A DNA stretch of 64,000 nucleotides from Rhinopithecus roxellana. Lineage: Eukaryota; Chordata; Mammalia; Primates; Cercopithecidae. This document shows, piece by piece, positions 47,095 through 57,607 of the stretch (the first letter of the stretch is position 1; each line of letters starts with the position of its first letter). The position numbers were made by a program, and so were the translations under genes. The stretch covers positions 141,550,493-141,614,492 of the forward strand of contig NC_044557.1 in NCBI RefSeq assembly GCF_007565055.1, in the 5' to 3' direction. Below the pieces are notes generated by a model. The model was not told the origin of the DNA and searched no databases. It saw only the letters and a program-made list of their open reading frames with translations.

Positions 47095-47543
47095 GTAAAT
47101 GGAAAGTGTAGAAAGATAATTATAAAAGAATTATTATGTCAGTGCTATTTATAATTGTAACAAACAAAGAGTGATCTAATTGTCTATAAATAAGGGATGA
47201 ATTAAAAGTGCAGTACCTCAATATAGTCTAAGATTATGCAGCTGTTAAAAATGAGATTATATATTTACTGGCACAAAAGAGTGTGTGTGTGTATGTGTGT
47301 GTTTGTGTGTATGTACAAAACTTGGGAGGGAAAAGCATGGTTGATCTTTGTTTTTTTTCTGTGTCTTCAAAGTACTTGAATAGGAAATTGATCACTTTTA
47401 CAATCAGAATATAAAGCTATTAAAATGAGAATAGGTTTAACAAAGTACTTTTTTGGCACAATTGGAGAATTATCTTTGTTTATGTATTTTGTGTGCATGG
47501 CAGATAAATGTTTTAGTGTTTACTTTTTAAAAGTTCACAACTG

Positions 47544-47841
47544 GGCCGGTTGTTGTGGCTTCAGTGCCTACAATCCCAGCATTTTGGGAGGCTGAGACAG
47601 GCGGATCACTTGAGGTCTGGAGTTCGAGACTAGCCTGGCCAACATGGCAAAGCTGCAACCCTACAAAAAATACAAAAATTAGCCGGATATGGTGGCACAC
47701 ACCTGTATTCCCAGCTACTCAGGTGGCTGAGGTGAGAGACTTGTTTGAGCACATGTGGCAGAGGTTGCAGTGAGCCGAGATAATGCCACTGCACTTCAGC
47801 CAGGGAAACAGAGCGAGACTCTGTCTCAAAAAAAGAAAAAA
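47544..47841 (+). mobile_element. AluS-like element
   Basis: ggccggttgttgtggcttca to agagcgagactctgtctcaa. Confidence 0.92.
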
Positions 47842-48073
47842 TAGTTTGCAACCATTTACCTTGAAATTAGATGTTACTTTACCTATCATTGGCAAAGATG
47901 GCCAAAGTTACTAGAGTTATGTTTCTTAGAAAGTGTGGTGTCTTTTATGAGCACGACCCGCCTCCAAAATTGAGTTGGTTGCATTCAGAAGACCTTTCAG
48001 GATTAGGTAATTAACTAATGAATAAGAACTAGCAGTAGAAGTGGATAGATGGAAATTAAAGATATGAATCCTG

Positions 48074-48375
48074 GGCCGGGCGCGGTGGCTCAAGCCTGTA
48101 ATCCCAGCACTTTGGGAGGCCGAGACGGGCGGATCACGAGGTCAGGAGATCGAGACCATCCTGGCTAACACGGTGAAACCCCGTCTCTACTAAAAATACA
48201 AAAAACTAGCCGGGCGAGGTGGCGGGTGCCTGTAGTCCCAGCTACTCGGGAGGCTGAGGCAGGAGAATGGCGTGAGCCCGGGAGGCGGAGCTTGCAGTGA
48301 GCTGAGATCTGGCCACTGCACTCCAGCCTGGGTGACAGAGCGAGACTCCGTCTCAAAAAAAAAAAAAAAAAAAAA
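48074..48375 (+). mobile_element. Young AluYRa-like element just upstream of coding exon 3
   Basis: ggccgggcgcggtggctcaa to gagcgagactccgtctcaaa with ~24 As. 15-bp target-site duplication agatatgaatcctgg at 48060-48074 and 48376-48390. It lies 109 bp from the exon acceptor, in the sense direction. Confidence 0.96.
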
Positions 48376-48484
48376 AGATATGAATCCTGGTGAAAGAATA
48401 TCCTAAAGCCCTGTATTTGCCTCAAAATGCCATCGCCTTTCCTGAAGATAAATAAACATGGAAATGCCCTTTCTTCTTCCATAG

Positions 48485-48650
48485 GTCTTTTGTCTTTTGG
48501 AGTAAAAGAGTCTGCTTGGGTAAATAAAGTCTTCACAGCTGTTAATATTCTGGTCCTTCTGTTTGTGATGGTTGCTGGATTTGTGAAAGGAAATGTGGCA
48601 AACTGGAAGATTAGTGAAGAGTTTCTCAAAAATATATCAGCAAGTGCCAG
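48485..48650 (+). CDS. SLC7A2: SLC7A2 coding exon 3 (residues 178-233): TM5 and glycosylated loop start
   Basis: Acceptor ccttctt..ccatag ends at 48484; donor GTAAAA at 48651, a rather weak site because it lacks G at +5. It encodes LLSFGVKESAWVNKVFTAVN, then the TM5 hydrophobic run VNILVLLFVMVAGFV (about 197-211). The loop that follows contains sequon N227-I-S. Length 166 bp; it ends with AG of Arg233. The exon is hemmed in by repeats: a young Alu ends 109 bp before it and an MST LTR begins about 60 bp after it. It matches human CAT-2 throughout with no disabling change. Confidence 0.96.
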
Positions 48651-48710
48651 GTAAAATATTTGAGAATTTTTTTTTTTTCTCCTTCTTGTTTAAGAAAATA
48701 TTTTAAGTGT

Positions 48711-49051
48711 ATATATTAGGTCATTTTTACTCTGCTAATAAAGACATACCTAAGACTGGGTAATTTATAAGGAAAAAGAGGTTTAATGGACTCACAATTC
48801 CACATGGCTAGGGAGGCCTCACATTCGTGGCAGAAGGTGAAAGGCATGTCTTAACTGGCAGCAGACAAGAGGAGAGAACTTGTGTGGGGAAACTTTCCCT
48901 TATAAAACCATCAGATCTTGTGAGACCCACTTACCATCATGAGAACAGCAAAGACCCGCCCCCATGATTCAGCCACCTCCCACAACACATGGGAACTGTG
49001 GGACCCACAATCCAAGATGAGATTGGATGGGGACATAGCCAAACCATACCA
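48711..49051 (+). mobile_element. MST-type MaLR solo LTR just downstream of coding exon 3
   Basis: tatattaggtcatttttact, taatggactcacaattccac, aaccatcagatcttgtgaga to gacatagccaaaccatacca; starts ~60 bp after the exon 3 donor. Confidence 0.9.
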
Positions 49052-50101
49052 GAGGGCATATGTGAGTTTCTTCTAGAGCAATGGTTCTCAAATTTCTTGC
49101 TTCTGAGACCCTTCTGAGAGGCTGTTCCATTCCAAGACCCCTCTTCCCAAACTCCCTTCAAACTTAAAGGTATAGGTGTGCTCCCTGTGTAGCAACTGTG
49201 TGAACCCATGCACCTGCTGGTTCCCAGCCTCAAGCTCTGCTCCGGGTTTAGGGGAAGAGCAAGGGAAGATCCTAACCATTGGGAAAACTTGATCTTTTCC
49301 CCCCAGCAGTTTGCCACTGCTAAATAACGACGAGTATTTTTGACTCCTGCATCCTTTAGTTCTTCCTTCAGGACCACCATTCAGTTTTATTGTATTCTTT
49401 TAATGCTTTAGTAATCTTCAGACCTTGTTTTTTGGAGAATGTTTTTAGTTGCACAAGCAGACGTAAGATTACACAAATACCTATTGCATGGAATGAGGTA
49501 CATCTGTATGTTTTTCTCGACATATGTTATTTAGTCTTTCTAATAATGGAAAAAATTAGTATCCTATAAACGTATATAGTTTTTAACATATAATAAAATA
49601 TTCAATTTCATTAGTGTCAATCAAGATGAGGATGTTTTGTTTCATGTTTTTAAATGTCTTCTTAGGGAATGTTAGAGATGTGTACTCTGCCTTACTCGAT
49701 GCTTTATGAGTTGAAGAATGGATTCTCCTAAGAATGAGCATCTATGAGAAGAGGAGGTTTCTGGTCTTTGTCCCAGAGCATGGCTCATATGTGGAGTCTC
49801 TGCTCTCAAAATCCTCCCTGGCTGTAGGTTCAGCTGAAGCTGGTCTGGGACTTCTACATATGCTGTCAGTCAGCCTGTAATTGGGTGTCAGTGACACAGG
49901 AGGGTCATTGTTAGGTACCATTGTTAGGGGCACCACCACATTCTGCAGCACAGGGTGAAGAGTAAGGTTTTAGTTTTATGTATATCAGCTTCAAAGAGCT
50001 GATAAACACAACCACCTTCCAAGGATATAGTCTGAGACAAGTTACCAGAAGGAGAGTTTTCTGTCAAAGTGATTTTCCACTGTGTTTGTTCTCTTTCTTA
50101 G
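49052..50101. other. Intronic DNA before coding exon 4
   Basis: About 1 kb without a recognised repeat; ends in the exon 4 acceptor tract. Confidence 0.45.
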
Positions 50102-50235
50102 AGAACCACCTTCTGAAAACGCAACAAGTATCTATGGGGCTGGTGGCTTTATGCCTTATGGCTTTACAGGAACGTTGGCTGGTGCTGCAACTTGCTTTTA
50201 TGCCTTTGTGGGATTTGACTGCATTGCAACAACTG
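50102..50235 (+). CDS. SLC7A2: SLC7A2 coding exon 4 (residues 233-277 plus 1 nt): loop and TM6
   Basis: Acceptor ttctctttcttag ends at 50101; donor GTAAGA at 50236. A plus the carried AG makes Arg233, then EPPSENATSIYGAGGFMPYG. N239-A-T is an N-glycosylation sequon; human CAT-2 has N-G-T here (recalled), so the site is kept. TM6 (about 253-277) contains the conserved CFYAFVGFD motif of the CAT/APC family. Length 134 bp; the reading frame is intact up to the first base of Gly278. Confidence 0.96.
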
Positions 50236-51114
50236 GTAAGAGCAGTGTCTTGGCTCAGTGTAGAAGAATGGGTGTTCCTTGTCATGCACGAGTACCCGTG
50301 TGTGGCAGCAGAGGGTCCAGGAAAGAGAGACGGATTTGGGATAAGAAGGGCACTAGTTCCAGACCCAGCTGTGACACGTGCTGCCGATGATAAAAAGAAA
50401 GAATGCAACTCTCTGCCCTTGGTTTCCAGTTGGTAAGTTTGGGAGAGCAATTCCTATTCCTCAGATAGTAGGAAGATTCCCTAAAATAATGCATATGAAA
50501 AATACTTTGCAAGCTGTTGATTACTTTATAAATGTTAGTCATTATTACCGTCCCTAACCTTCTGTCCAGAAGTGCTGTCACATGGGCCATACGTGATGAT
50601 CATGTTCTTAAATGGTCTGTTAGTGGGAGAAAAAATATTGTGCCTGTTCTTTCTGTGTTATCTTATACAACATCATCATCATGCCAAAGTCACTCTCTGA
50701 ATGCCTCCTCTATTTTTGTGTCTTGGTATGGCCATACATTTGACCACGTTTTGAGTATTCAATCTCATTAGTGTACAAAGTATGCTGTTTTTTAAACTGA
50801 AATTAGAACTTCATACAAATAGATGAAATAACTTCATCTGAAGCTTTCATACTTAAGGGCCTACGGAATGGCACAGCAGTCATTTAATCTCTGTAGATGA
50901 ATCATTTTCCAAATGGATTAAGACTGCTATTCTGTCTCAACACTTAACAGTGCTGATATGTTATGGTTTTGATTGGTTGTTTGGTTTTTTTCTTTCCTGG
51001 AGATAGGAAACTGACTGGCATGACTTCTCCTCTTCTCCCTCTGGGAATTGGTTTTTTATGTAATAAGAAAGTACCTTGAAGAATAGAGGAAATTTCATGT
51101 AAAACAGATGGATC
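50236..51114. other. Intronic DNA holding the apparent sources of the 52.7-kb mosaic
   Basis: Bases 50790-50822 and 51057-51104 recur next to each other, in swapped order, at 52730-52810. No mobile element recognised otherwise. Confidence 0.6.
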
Positions 51115-51450
51115 GGCCGGGCGCGGTGGCTCACGCCTGTAATCCCAATACTTTGTGACGTTGAGGAGGGTGGATCACTTGAGGCCAGGAACTACTTGAG
51201 GCGGGGAATTAGAGACTAGATTGGCCAACATGGTGCAAACCATCTCTCCTAAAATACAAAAATTAGCCAGGTGTGGTGGCACACACCTGTGGTCCCAGCT
51301 ACTCAGGAGGCTGAAGCAAGAGATTTGCTTGAACCTGGGAAGTGGAGGTTGCAGTGAGCCAAGATCACACCACTGCACTCCAGCTTGGGCAACAGAGCAA
51401 GACTCTGTCTCAAAAAAATAAAATAAAGTAAAATAAAATAAAATAATATA
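51115..51450 (+). mobile_element. AluS-like element with a small internal duplication
   Basis: ggccgggcgcggtggctcac to agagcaagactctgtctcaa. The usual ggatcacttgaggccaggag is followed by a second, imperfect ctacttgaggcggggaatta. The tail is (aaaat)n and ends 137 bp before coding exon 5. Confidence 0.92.
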
Positions 51451-51586
51451 GACCAAGATAAGAAAAGAAAAGGGACAAAAGCAGATAAGAATTACCCTGG
51501 AGAAAAGGAAGAATTTTGCACAATTTAATTTCTTTACCTGTTGATGTTTTATGAAGCATCCACATCTTTTGTTTATATTTCCTTAG

Positions 51587-51809
51587 GTGAAGAAGTTCGG
51601 AATCCCCAGAAAGCTATTCCCATTGGAATTGTGACGTCTTTGCTTGTTTGCTTTATGGCCTATTTTGGGGTCTCTGCAGCTTTAACACTTATGATGCCTT
51701 ACTACCTCCTCGATGAAAAAAGCCCCCTTCCTGTAGCATTTGAATATGTGGGATGGGGTCCTGCCAAATATGTTGTTGCAGCTGGTTCTCTCTGCGCCTT
51801 GTCAACAAG
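51587..51809 (+). CDS. SLC7A2: SLC7A2 coding exon 5 (residues 278-351 plus 2 nt): TM7-TM8
   Basis: Acceptor tatatttccttag ends at 51586; donor GTACAT at 51810, a non-consensus donor after +3. It encodes EEVRNPQKAIPIGIVTSLLV (conserved cytosolic turn, then TM7 from about residue 290), the extracellular YYLLDEKSPLPVAFEYVGWG, and TM8 with YVVAAGSLCALST. It ends with AG of Ser352, which is completed by the T opening either exon 6A or exon 6B. The weak donor fits its role as the shared upstream partner of a regulated, mutually exclusive choice; that is inference. Confidence 0.96.
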
Positions 51810-52729
51810 GTACATTGCGTGGCCTTTGGGGCAGGGGCTGTTTGGGATTCTACAAAGTAGTCAGTGTCTAAAAATTTGCTTTTGTCTATTTAAAAAGTAT
51901 CCTAATAGAAACAAAATATTGTGCAACTTTGTATTTAATGATTAGCTTGCTCAGAATTTCCATATAAAAATCTTAAAGGATAAACTCCCCTGCTGTTAGT
52001 TCAGAGTCAGTTTTTGAAGATAGTGATGGTCCAGGCTTCAGTAGAAATATATGTGGCATTGATACACACACACACACACACAAATATATCTGTGGCACAT
52101 AGTCATGTATATAGGCATTATGAAACTTCAGGATTCTTGTCCTAAAATGTTTCTCCATTGGCTTTGGTGATACTTGTAGTTCTTCAGACATCTGAGAATG
52201 TATGTACAGACTTTGCATATGCTACACTCTGTTCGAGTAATACTGAGCCTATGTGAGTGAACACTTATGCTCTGTCTTTTAAAAATATAATGTGCTTTTT
52301 ATTGTGAAACATGGAGACTTTTTCTTCTTAGCACCAATCAGAGTGCAGTTGGTCTAGAAATAGAAATTATCATTCTTAAATAAATGGTGGCAATTCATAT
52401 AAATATGTGAAGAGAAAAGGGTCATTGAATCTCAAGTTTTCAGATTCTCAGTAGCTGCTTGTTTGAATATTTTAGAACTCATTTCCCAGGTTTCCTGAGC
52501 TACCCTCATTTCAATTAACATATGATTATGAGTAAGATATTTCATTCTCATTTTTTATCATGCCATACGGTAGAAGAGTCTTGCAAAGAGAAAATTAATC
52601 TTTTTTACCAGATTAGTAATGTTTTAACTGAAAATAAGGTTCTAAAAGTCTGAAACTAGAAAAAGAAGTCTTTTAGTGTAATTCACCAACCTAGCTTTAT
52701 TTTTCCCCTTCAAACTCCCTTTTATTTTC
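51810..52729. other. Intronic DNA with a (CA)n microsatellite
   Basis: (CA)n at 52063-52082; remainder unassigned. Confidence 0.45.
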
Positions 52730-52826
52730 TATGTAATAAGAAAGTACCTTCAAGAATAGAGGAAATTTCATGTAAAATTTTAAATTGAAATTTGAACTTC
52801 CTACAAATAGTCTTTTCTTTAATTAC
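52730..52826 (+). repeat. Mosaic of three nearby sequence pieces
   Basis: 52730-52777 equals 51057-51104 at 47 of 48 positions (tatgtaataagaaagtacct…). 52778-52810 matches 50790-50822 at about 30 of 33. 52808-52826 (tagtcttttctttaattac) is identical to 53997-54015. The pieces abut with 0-3 bp overlap. Confidence 0.75.
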
Positions 52827-52898
52827 TTACCATTAAGACAATATAAAGTAGCAATTAGACACCCTTGGTTTCTCAGCCATCTGCTAGTGTTGAGGTTT

Positions 52899-53188
52899 AT
52901 TTATTTATTTGAGACAGGGTCTCGCTCTGTTAAGCAGGCTGAAGTGCGGAGCATGATCATAGTTCACTGAGGTTCAAACTCCTGGGTTCAAGTGATCTCC
53001 CCAGCTCAGCCTCCTGAGTAGCTAGGATACAGGCACGTAACACCATACCTGGTTAATTTTTTATTTTTTATAGAGACGAGGTCTCGTTAAGTTCCCCAGG
53101 CTGGTCTTGAACTCCTGGGCTCAAGTGATCCTCCCACCTCAGCCTCCCAAAGTGTTGGGGTTACAGGCATGAGCCACCACACCTGGCC
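52899..53188 (-). mobile_element. AluJ-like element, inverted
   Basis: gagacagggtctcgctctgt to catgagccaccacacctggc. Flanks share ttgaggttta, a target-site duplication. Confidence 0.92.
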
Positions 53189-53326
53189 TTGAGGTTTATT
53201 TTGAATAGCTTCAAGTAATTTCCAAAGTCTGAACTCTGAAGATACCATGCCCCCATGGCCTGAGAAGGGATGGGCAAAGATTCATCTATGACCAAGCTCA
53301 ACAGAGCCTTATTAAAGATAAAGAAA

Positions 53327-53638
53327 GGCCAGGCATAGTGGTTCACTCTTGTAGTCCCAGTAGTTTGGGACATCGAGGCGGGAGGATCACTTAAGGCAAA
53401 GAGTTCAGGACCAACCTGGGCAACATAGCAAGGCTCGGTCTCCTCAAAAACTTCAATAAATTGGCTGAGCATGGTGGCATGTGCCTTTAGTCCCAGTCGC
53501 AGTTACTTGAGAGACTGAGGTGGGAGGATCACTTGAGCCCAGGAGTTTGAGGGCACAGTGAGCTAGCTATGACCGTACTACTGCATTCCAGCCTGGGTGA
53601 CAGAGTGAGACCCTGTTGCAAATAAAATAAATAAATAA
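53327..53638 (+). mobile_element. AluJ-like element
   Basis: ggccaggcatagtggttcac to cagagtgagaccctgttgca with an (aaat)n tail. Confidence 0.92.
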
Positions 53639-54405
53639 GAAGGATTTTTAAATAAAATACTTTTTTTGTTTTCTCTTACATGGTTATTTTTCACAACTAA
53701 GTAATGTGTGAAATGGTGCAGCTAGTAAACAAAAGTAATTCCGAACATCTCAAGCAAAAACTGTCTTACTAAACTTCAGTTGCTAACTTTTCATTGTGGT
53801 CCCCTCTGCATACTACATTTACGTAAATTGATCTTCTTTGCCTTTTTCTACCTTGATTATCTTATGATGCTGGGGATTATTACTAACTTGATCCAATATC
53901 AGCGTGTATGAGAAAAAATACTGGTACAATAAATGCAAAAAATACATCATTATTGAATAAAGGTTGCAACTATTGCTTATGAAATAAAATTACTTAGTCT
54001 TTTCTTTAATTACATATCAAATTAATAATTTTATTTTCTAAGTTGTTGCTGCTAAAAATGTCTTAATAATATTGGTTTGGTTAAGTCTTAATTGCTTAGT
54101 TTTAATTTGGTAATAATTGTGGGTACATACAAATTACTTGCAATGTTGTTTTTAGTCTGGTAATTTTGCTGGGTACTACTTATCTGTAACAGAATAATGA
54201 ATAGCACAATGGTAAATATTAGCAAATTTTTTAAATGCCCTATCATAGTGCATTTAAAAACAATGTGACGTAATTATTAATATAAATAATATGACTTCAT
54301 AATTACAACTGTCATGCTGAATATTATGCAATTATTTTATTTCCGTTCGGGGATGTAATGTTGCATGAATGTTTGCCATACTGCATGTGTTTGCTTTTTA
54401 TTCAG
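53639..54405. other. AT-rich intronic DNA before exon 6A
   Basis: No repeat recognised. The last 100 bp are unusually AT-rich and lead to the tttttattcag acceptor. Confidence 0.45.
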
Positions 54406-54545
54406 TCTTCTTGGATCCATTTTCCCAATGCCTCGTGTAATCTATGCTATGGCGGAGGATGGGTTGCTTTTCAAATGTCTAGCTCAAATCAATTCCAAAA
54501 CGAAGACACCAATAATTGCTACTTTATCATCGGGTGCAGTGGCAG
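54406..54545 (+). CDS. SLC7A2: SLC7A2 exon 6A, CAT-2A-specific (residues 352-398 plus 1 nt), low-affinity form
   Basis: Acceptor tttttattcag ends at 54405; donor GTGAGA at 54546. Encodes SLLGSIFPMPRVIYAMAEDG and continues to TLSSGAVA. This is the cytosolic loop between TM8 and TM9 that distinguishes CAT-2A from CAT-2B. E369 and N381, reported as the residues that confer low substrate affinity on human CAT-2A, are both present. 140 bp. The CAT-2A form is known from liver as a low-affinity, high-capacity carrier. The exon is a paralogue of exon 6B 247 bp downstream and uses the same phases, so only one can be used in a frame-preserving transcript. Confidence 0.96.
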
Positions 54546-54792
54546 GTGAGAGAGAGTTGACTTTTCTTAAGAAACGGGGGATCTTTTTCATCAAGGACTC
54601 TGCGTTAAAAATGCAAAGCTAGGTGGTTTTCTGTTTTGATTTACAAGAAGTTCAGTCACGTTTTTTGTGAATGTTTCCTAGTTTGAATTTTTTGGTTCTG
54701 CATTTTTGTGTGTCCAGTCTTTACCTGTGCATATCTGTCTAGAATAATCCTTAAAATAACTCATGTGTGAATTTTGAATTTTTCTGTTCTAG
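54546..54792 (+). other. 247-bp intron separating mutually exclusive exons 6A and 6B
   Basis: Starts GTGAGA and ends TTCTAG. No repeat inside. A short, repeat-free intron is consistent with a conserved regulated choice; steric or factor-dependent control cannot be read from sequence. Confidence 0.7.
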
Positions 54793-54929
54793 TCTTCTGG
54801 GCTCTATGTTCCCTTTACCCCGAATTCTGTTTGCCATGGCCCGGGATGGCTTACTGTTTAGATTTCTTGCCAGAGTGAGTAAGAGGCAGTCACCAGTTGC
54901 TGCCACGTTGACTGCAGGGGTCATTTCTG
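54793..54929 (+). CDS. SLC7A2: SLC7A2 exon 6B, CAT-2B-specific (alternative residues 352-397 plus 1 nt), high-affinity form
   Basis: Acceptor tttttctgttctag ends at 54792; donor GTAAGC at 54930. Encodes SLLGSMFPLPRILFAMARDG and continues RVSKRQSPVAATLTAGVIS. Arg replaces Glu at position 369, and the N381 position is missing, giving 137 bp instead of 140; both differences are the known determinants of high affinity. CAT-2B is the inducible form that supplies arginine to nitric oxide synthase in activated macrophages (family knowledge). Phases equal exon 6A. Its acceptor and donor look at least as good as those of 6A. Confidence 0.96.
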
Positions 54930-55872
54930 GTAAGCTTTACAGACTTAGGCTTCTTGAGCATTGGACTGGAACATTTAATTTGCATGCATGGACTTAGAAA
55001 GAGAGTCTGCATGCTGTGCATGTAAGTTAAAAAAAAAAACAAAATCACTGGTAAATTAGTGTACGGCCATTGGGATTAACATTGAAAATTGTGGTGGCGG
55101 TGGTATACTGAAGTTCATTCTTAATTGACCCTTTGGGATTTTTTTTTTTACTATTTTGTTATTTTAATATTTGGGGCTCTAACAAATATACAAAGGGTTA
55201 TAATGGCTCTCCACTAAATATCATGAATTGCTTTTCTGATGAACTAGCACACAAAATTATATCATTGATACATAAAGTTTCGATTAAGGAATTCTTGCTT
55301 AATTTTTGAAATATTAATTTTAAAATAATGATTGATTGGTCTAGGATATACGTTGAATATTGCTAAAGGACCATAGGATTTTTTAAATGCTAAGCTTTAC
55401 CTTTTATTAATAAGAAATGTCCAAGATAATTTATGCTTGGGCATTGTGATCACTATCCTCAGTATGGTGGGCATCCTTGCTCCCAGGGCCATCGTAGCCA
55501 TCTAACAGTTACAAATGTATATATCGTCTCCAACTCCATCAGGAATCTATTTTCCCTTTCAACAGTTTTGGTACTTAAATTATGTTCAGAAAATCCAGAT
55601 TACTAGTCTTTTGGTACATCTTAATATCCATGTAAAATACCTTTGGCCAGATTCTTATCTCATGCAGAAAATTTCAGTGAGATTCTAGATCCAGACAATG
55701 ACCTTAAAGGTACTGTTACAGGAAGCAAAAGAAAGACTTTAGCAAACTTTATACGTAAAGTAACGAACAATTTTGGCACTAGAAATTCAAACCAAAGAGA
55801 CAATTTCATTGAGGCTCTGAATTGTTGGGAAATTAGGTTAGAGAAAGCTACTGCTTCGTTCTGTGTAAAATG
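54930..55872. other. Intronic DNA after exon 6B
   Basis: About 0.94 kb without a recognised repeat. Confidence 0.45.
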
Positions 55873-56129
55873 GATTTTTTTTTCAGGATCAGAATGTACT
55901 CACTGCAAACTCCACCTCCCGGGTTCACGCCATTCTCCTGCCTCAGCCTCCCGAGAAGCTGGGACTACAGGCACCTGCCATCACGCCTGGCTAATTTTTT
56001 TGTATTTTTAGTAGAGATGGGGTTTCACCATGTTCACCAGGATGGTCTCGATCTCCTGACCTCGTGATCCACCCGCCTCGGCCTCTGAAAGTGCTGGGAT
56101 TACAGGCGTAGGAGCCACCGCTCCCGGCG
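55873..56129 (-). mobile_element. AluY-like element, inverted, lacking its head segment
   Basis: tttttttttcaggatcagaa joins directly to tgtactcactgcaaactcca, so ~45 bp of the usual right-arm end (gagtctcgctctgtcgccca) is missing. The rest runs to gagccaccgctcccggcg. Confidence 0.88.
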
Positions 56130-56669
56130 AATCTGGCCCTTTCTTAAACATATGTTAGATGGTCAAGCCACTTATTTTCTCAGGCCTAGGATTCTGCCCC
56201 CCCTAAATGAAGGTTTGCCCTAGACGATGTGAAGCCTATTTTATTTTTAAACAACACATGTTAAACATAGTTTGTAAATATTTTTAGACAGTCATACATT
56301 TTATTTAACTCATAAAAAATTTTCTCTTTCCAGTAAAATACTTGCCCAGTAATGATCCAGAATTTTTAAAAGTTTATCCTTCTTTATTCAGGAAGAATTG
56401 AATTTGGTGGCATGTTAAGATATTAAAGTTAATAATTACAAGAAGATAATTATAATAGACCACTTTTTAAAATGCTTTAAAATATTTTTGTTATTTTGTA
56501 CTCCCATACCTTACTTTGCTTATTTTTAACTTGGATTAGATAACTTGTGTGGACAATTTATCATTTTCTTCTCTCTTGGCTACCTTATTTGGCTCTCTGT
56601 GATTTTTAAATATACCTAAATTGTAATAATCTGATGTATAAGTATATGAGCAATGAAGAATTTTTCTCC

Positions 56670-56973
56670 TTTTTTTTTTTTGTTTTTTTTTTTTGAGACA
56701 TAGTCTCACTCTGTCACCCAGGCTGGAGTTTAGTGTCACAATCTTGGCTCATTGCAACCTCCGCCTCCCGGGTTCAAGCAGTTCTCCTCCCTCAGCCTCC
56801 TGAGTAGCTCTGATTACAGTCACGTGCCACCACACCCAGCTGATTTTTTTTTTTAGTAGAGATGGGGTTTCACCATGTTGGCCAGGCTGGTCTCAACCTC
56901 CTGACCTCAAGTGATCTGCCTGGCCCAGCCTCCCAAAGTGCAGGGATTACAGGTGTGAACTTCTGTGCCCAGC
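56670..56973 (-). mobile_element. AluS-like element, inverted
   Basis: Two T-runs, gagacatagtctcactctgt to gtgaacttctgtgcccagc. Confidence 0.92.
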
Positions 56974-57009
56974 AAAGAATTTTCAAAGTGAGGCATGCAG
57001 TGTGTTAAA

Positions 57010-57130
57010 AGAAACAATGTGATCTTGTAGAAGGAACATGGGGCTGTTGAATGAGGGAAACTCTGCCCTGACGGGTAGTCGTGGCCTTGCTAAGTTAGCC
57101 TGTCTCTAAGATGGGGATAATCCTGTTAGA
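57010..57130 (-). repeat. MIR fragment
   Basis: ggaacatggggctgttgaat and cctgtctctaagatggggat resemble the MIR reverse strand. Confidence 0.5.
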
Positions 57131-57607
57131 AAAACCACTCACAGTTGCTGAGTTTGGGGTCAAAAATTGTCACATCCAGCCATTTTATATGCCTAAACCT
57201 AAATGATGTCGCATCCCATAGGATCATTGACCCGAAGGTAAAATGAGATCACAGACATTTAAATGTTGGAGAGGGATCTGAAACATCATATAAACAGAGT
57301 GTGTTGTTATCTACTTACTCTAACAGGGAAAACTATGTGCTAAATTCAAGTTAATATCATCAGTATCTTGATGTTTCAGTGGAGAAAACAGTTGCTTAGT
57401 GGAAGTTAAACTATTTAACTGTGTACAGTATGTTTTGCCTCTTAATATTTGGGATTTGGTATGCGGGACCAGATATTGATCGCTCAGATCTAGTAAGTCT
57501 ACCTGGAATGCATGGCTTTAATCGTAGTAGTTTAGCCTGTTTCAGAAACATAATTTAATTGAAAATTATTATTTTATTTTATTTTATCAGAATTACTAAA
57601 ATAAATT

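Larger units (their letters stand above)
45965..47450 (+). mobile_element. Old L1M element, interrupted by an LTR and an Alu
   Basis: aaactgggaaaaatatgtgt, cattaatatataaataaatt, tgtctataaataagggatga and gattatgcagctgttaaaaa follow L1M ORF2 end and 3' UTR in sense. The LTR at 46284 and the Alu at 46793 cut it. A (TG)n tract lies at 47280-47314. Confidence 0.7.

Noticed and set aside
48937..49380. 147-codon antisense ORF
   Set aside because: Largely the reverse strand of an MST LTR; no retroviral protein similarity.
49978..50450. 152- and 128-codon ORFs over coding exon 4 on both strands
   Set aside because: Off-frame and antisense shadows of the exon and its intron.
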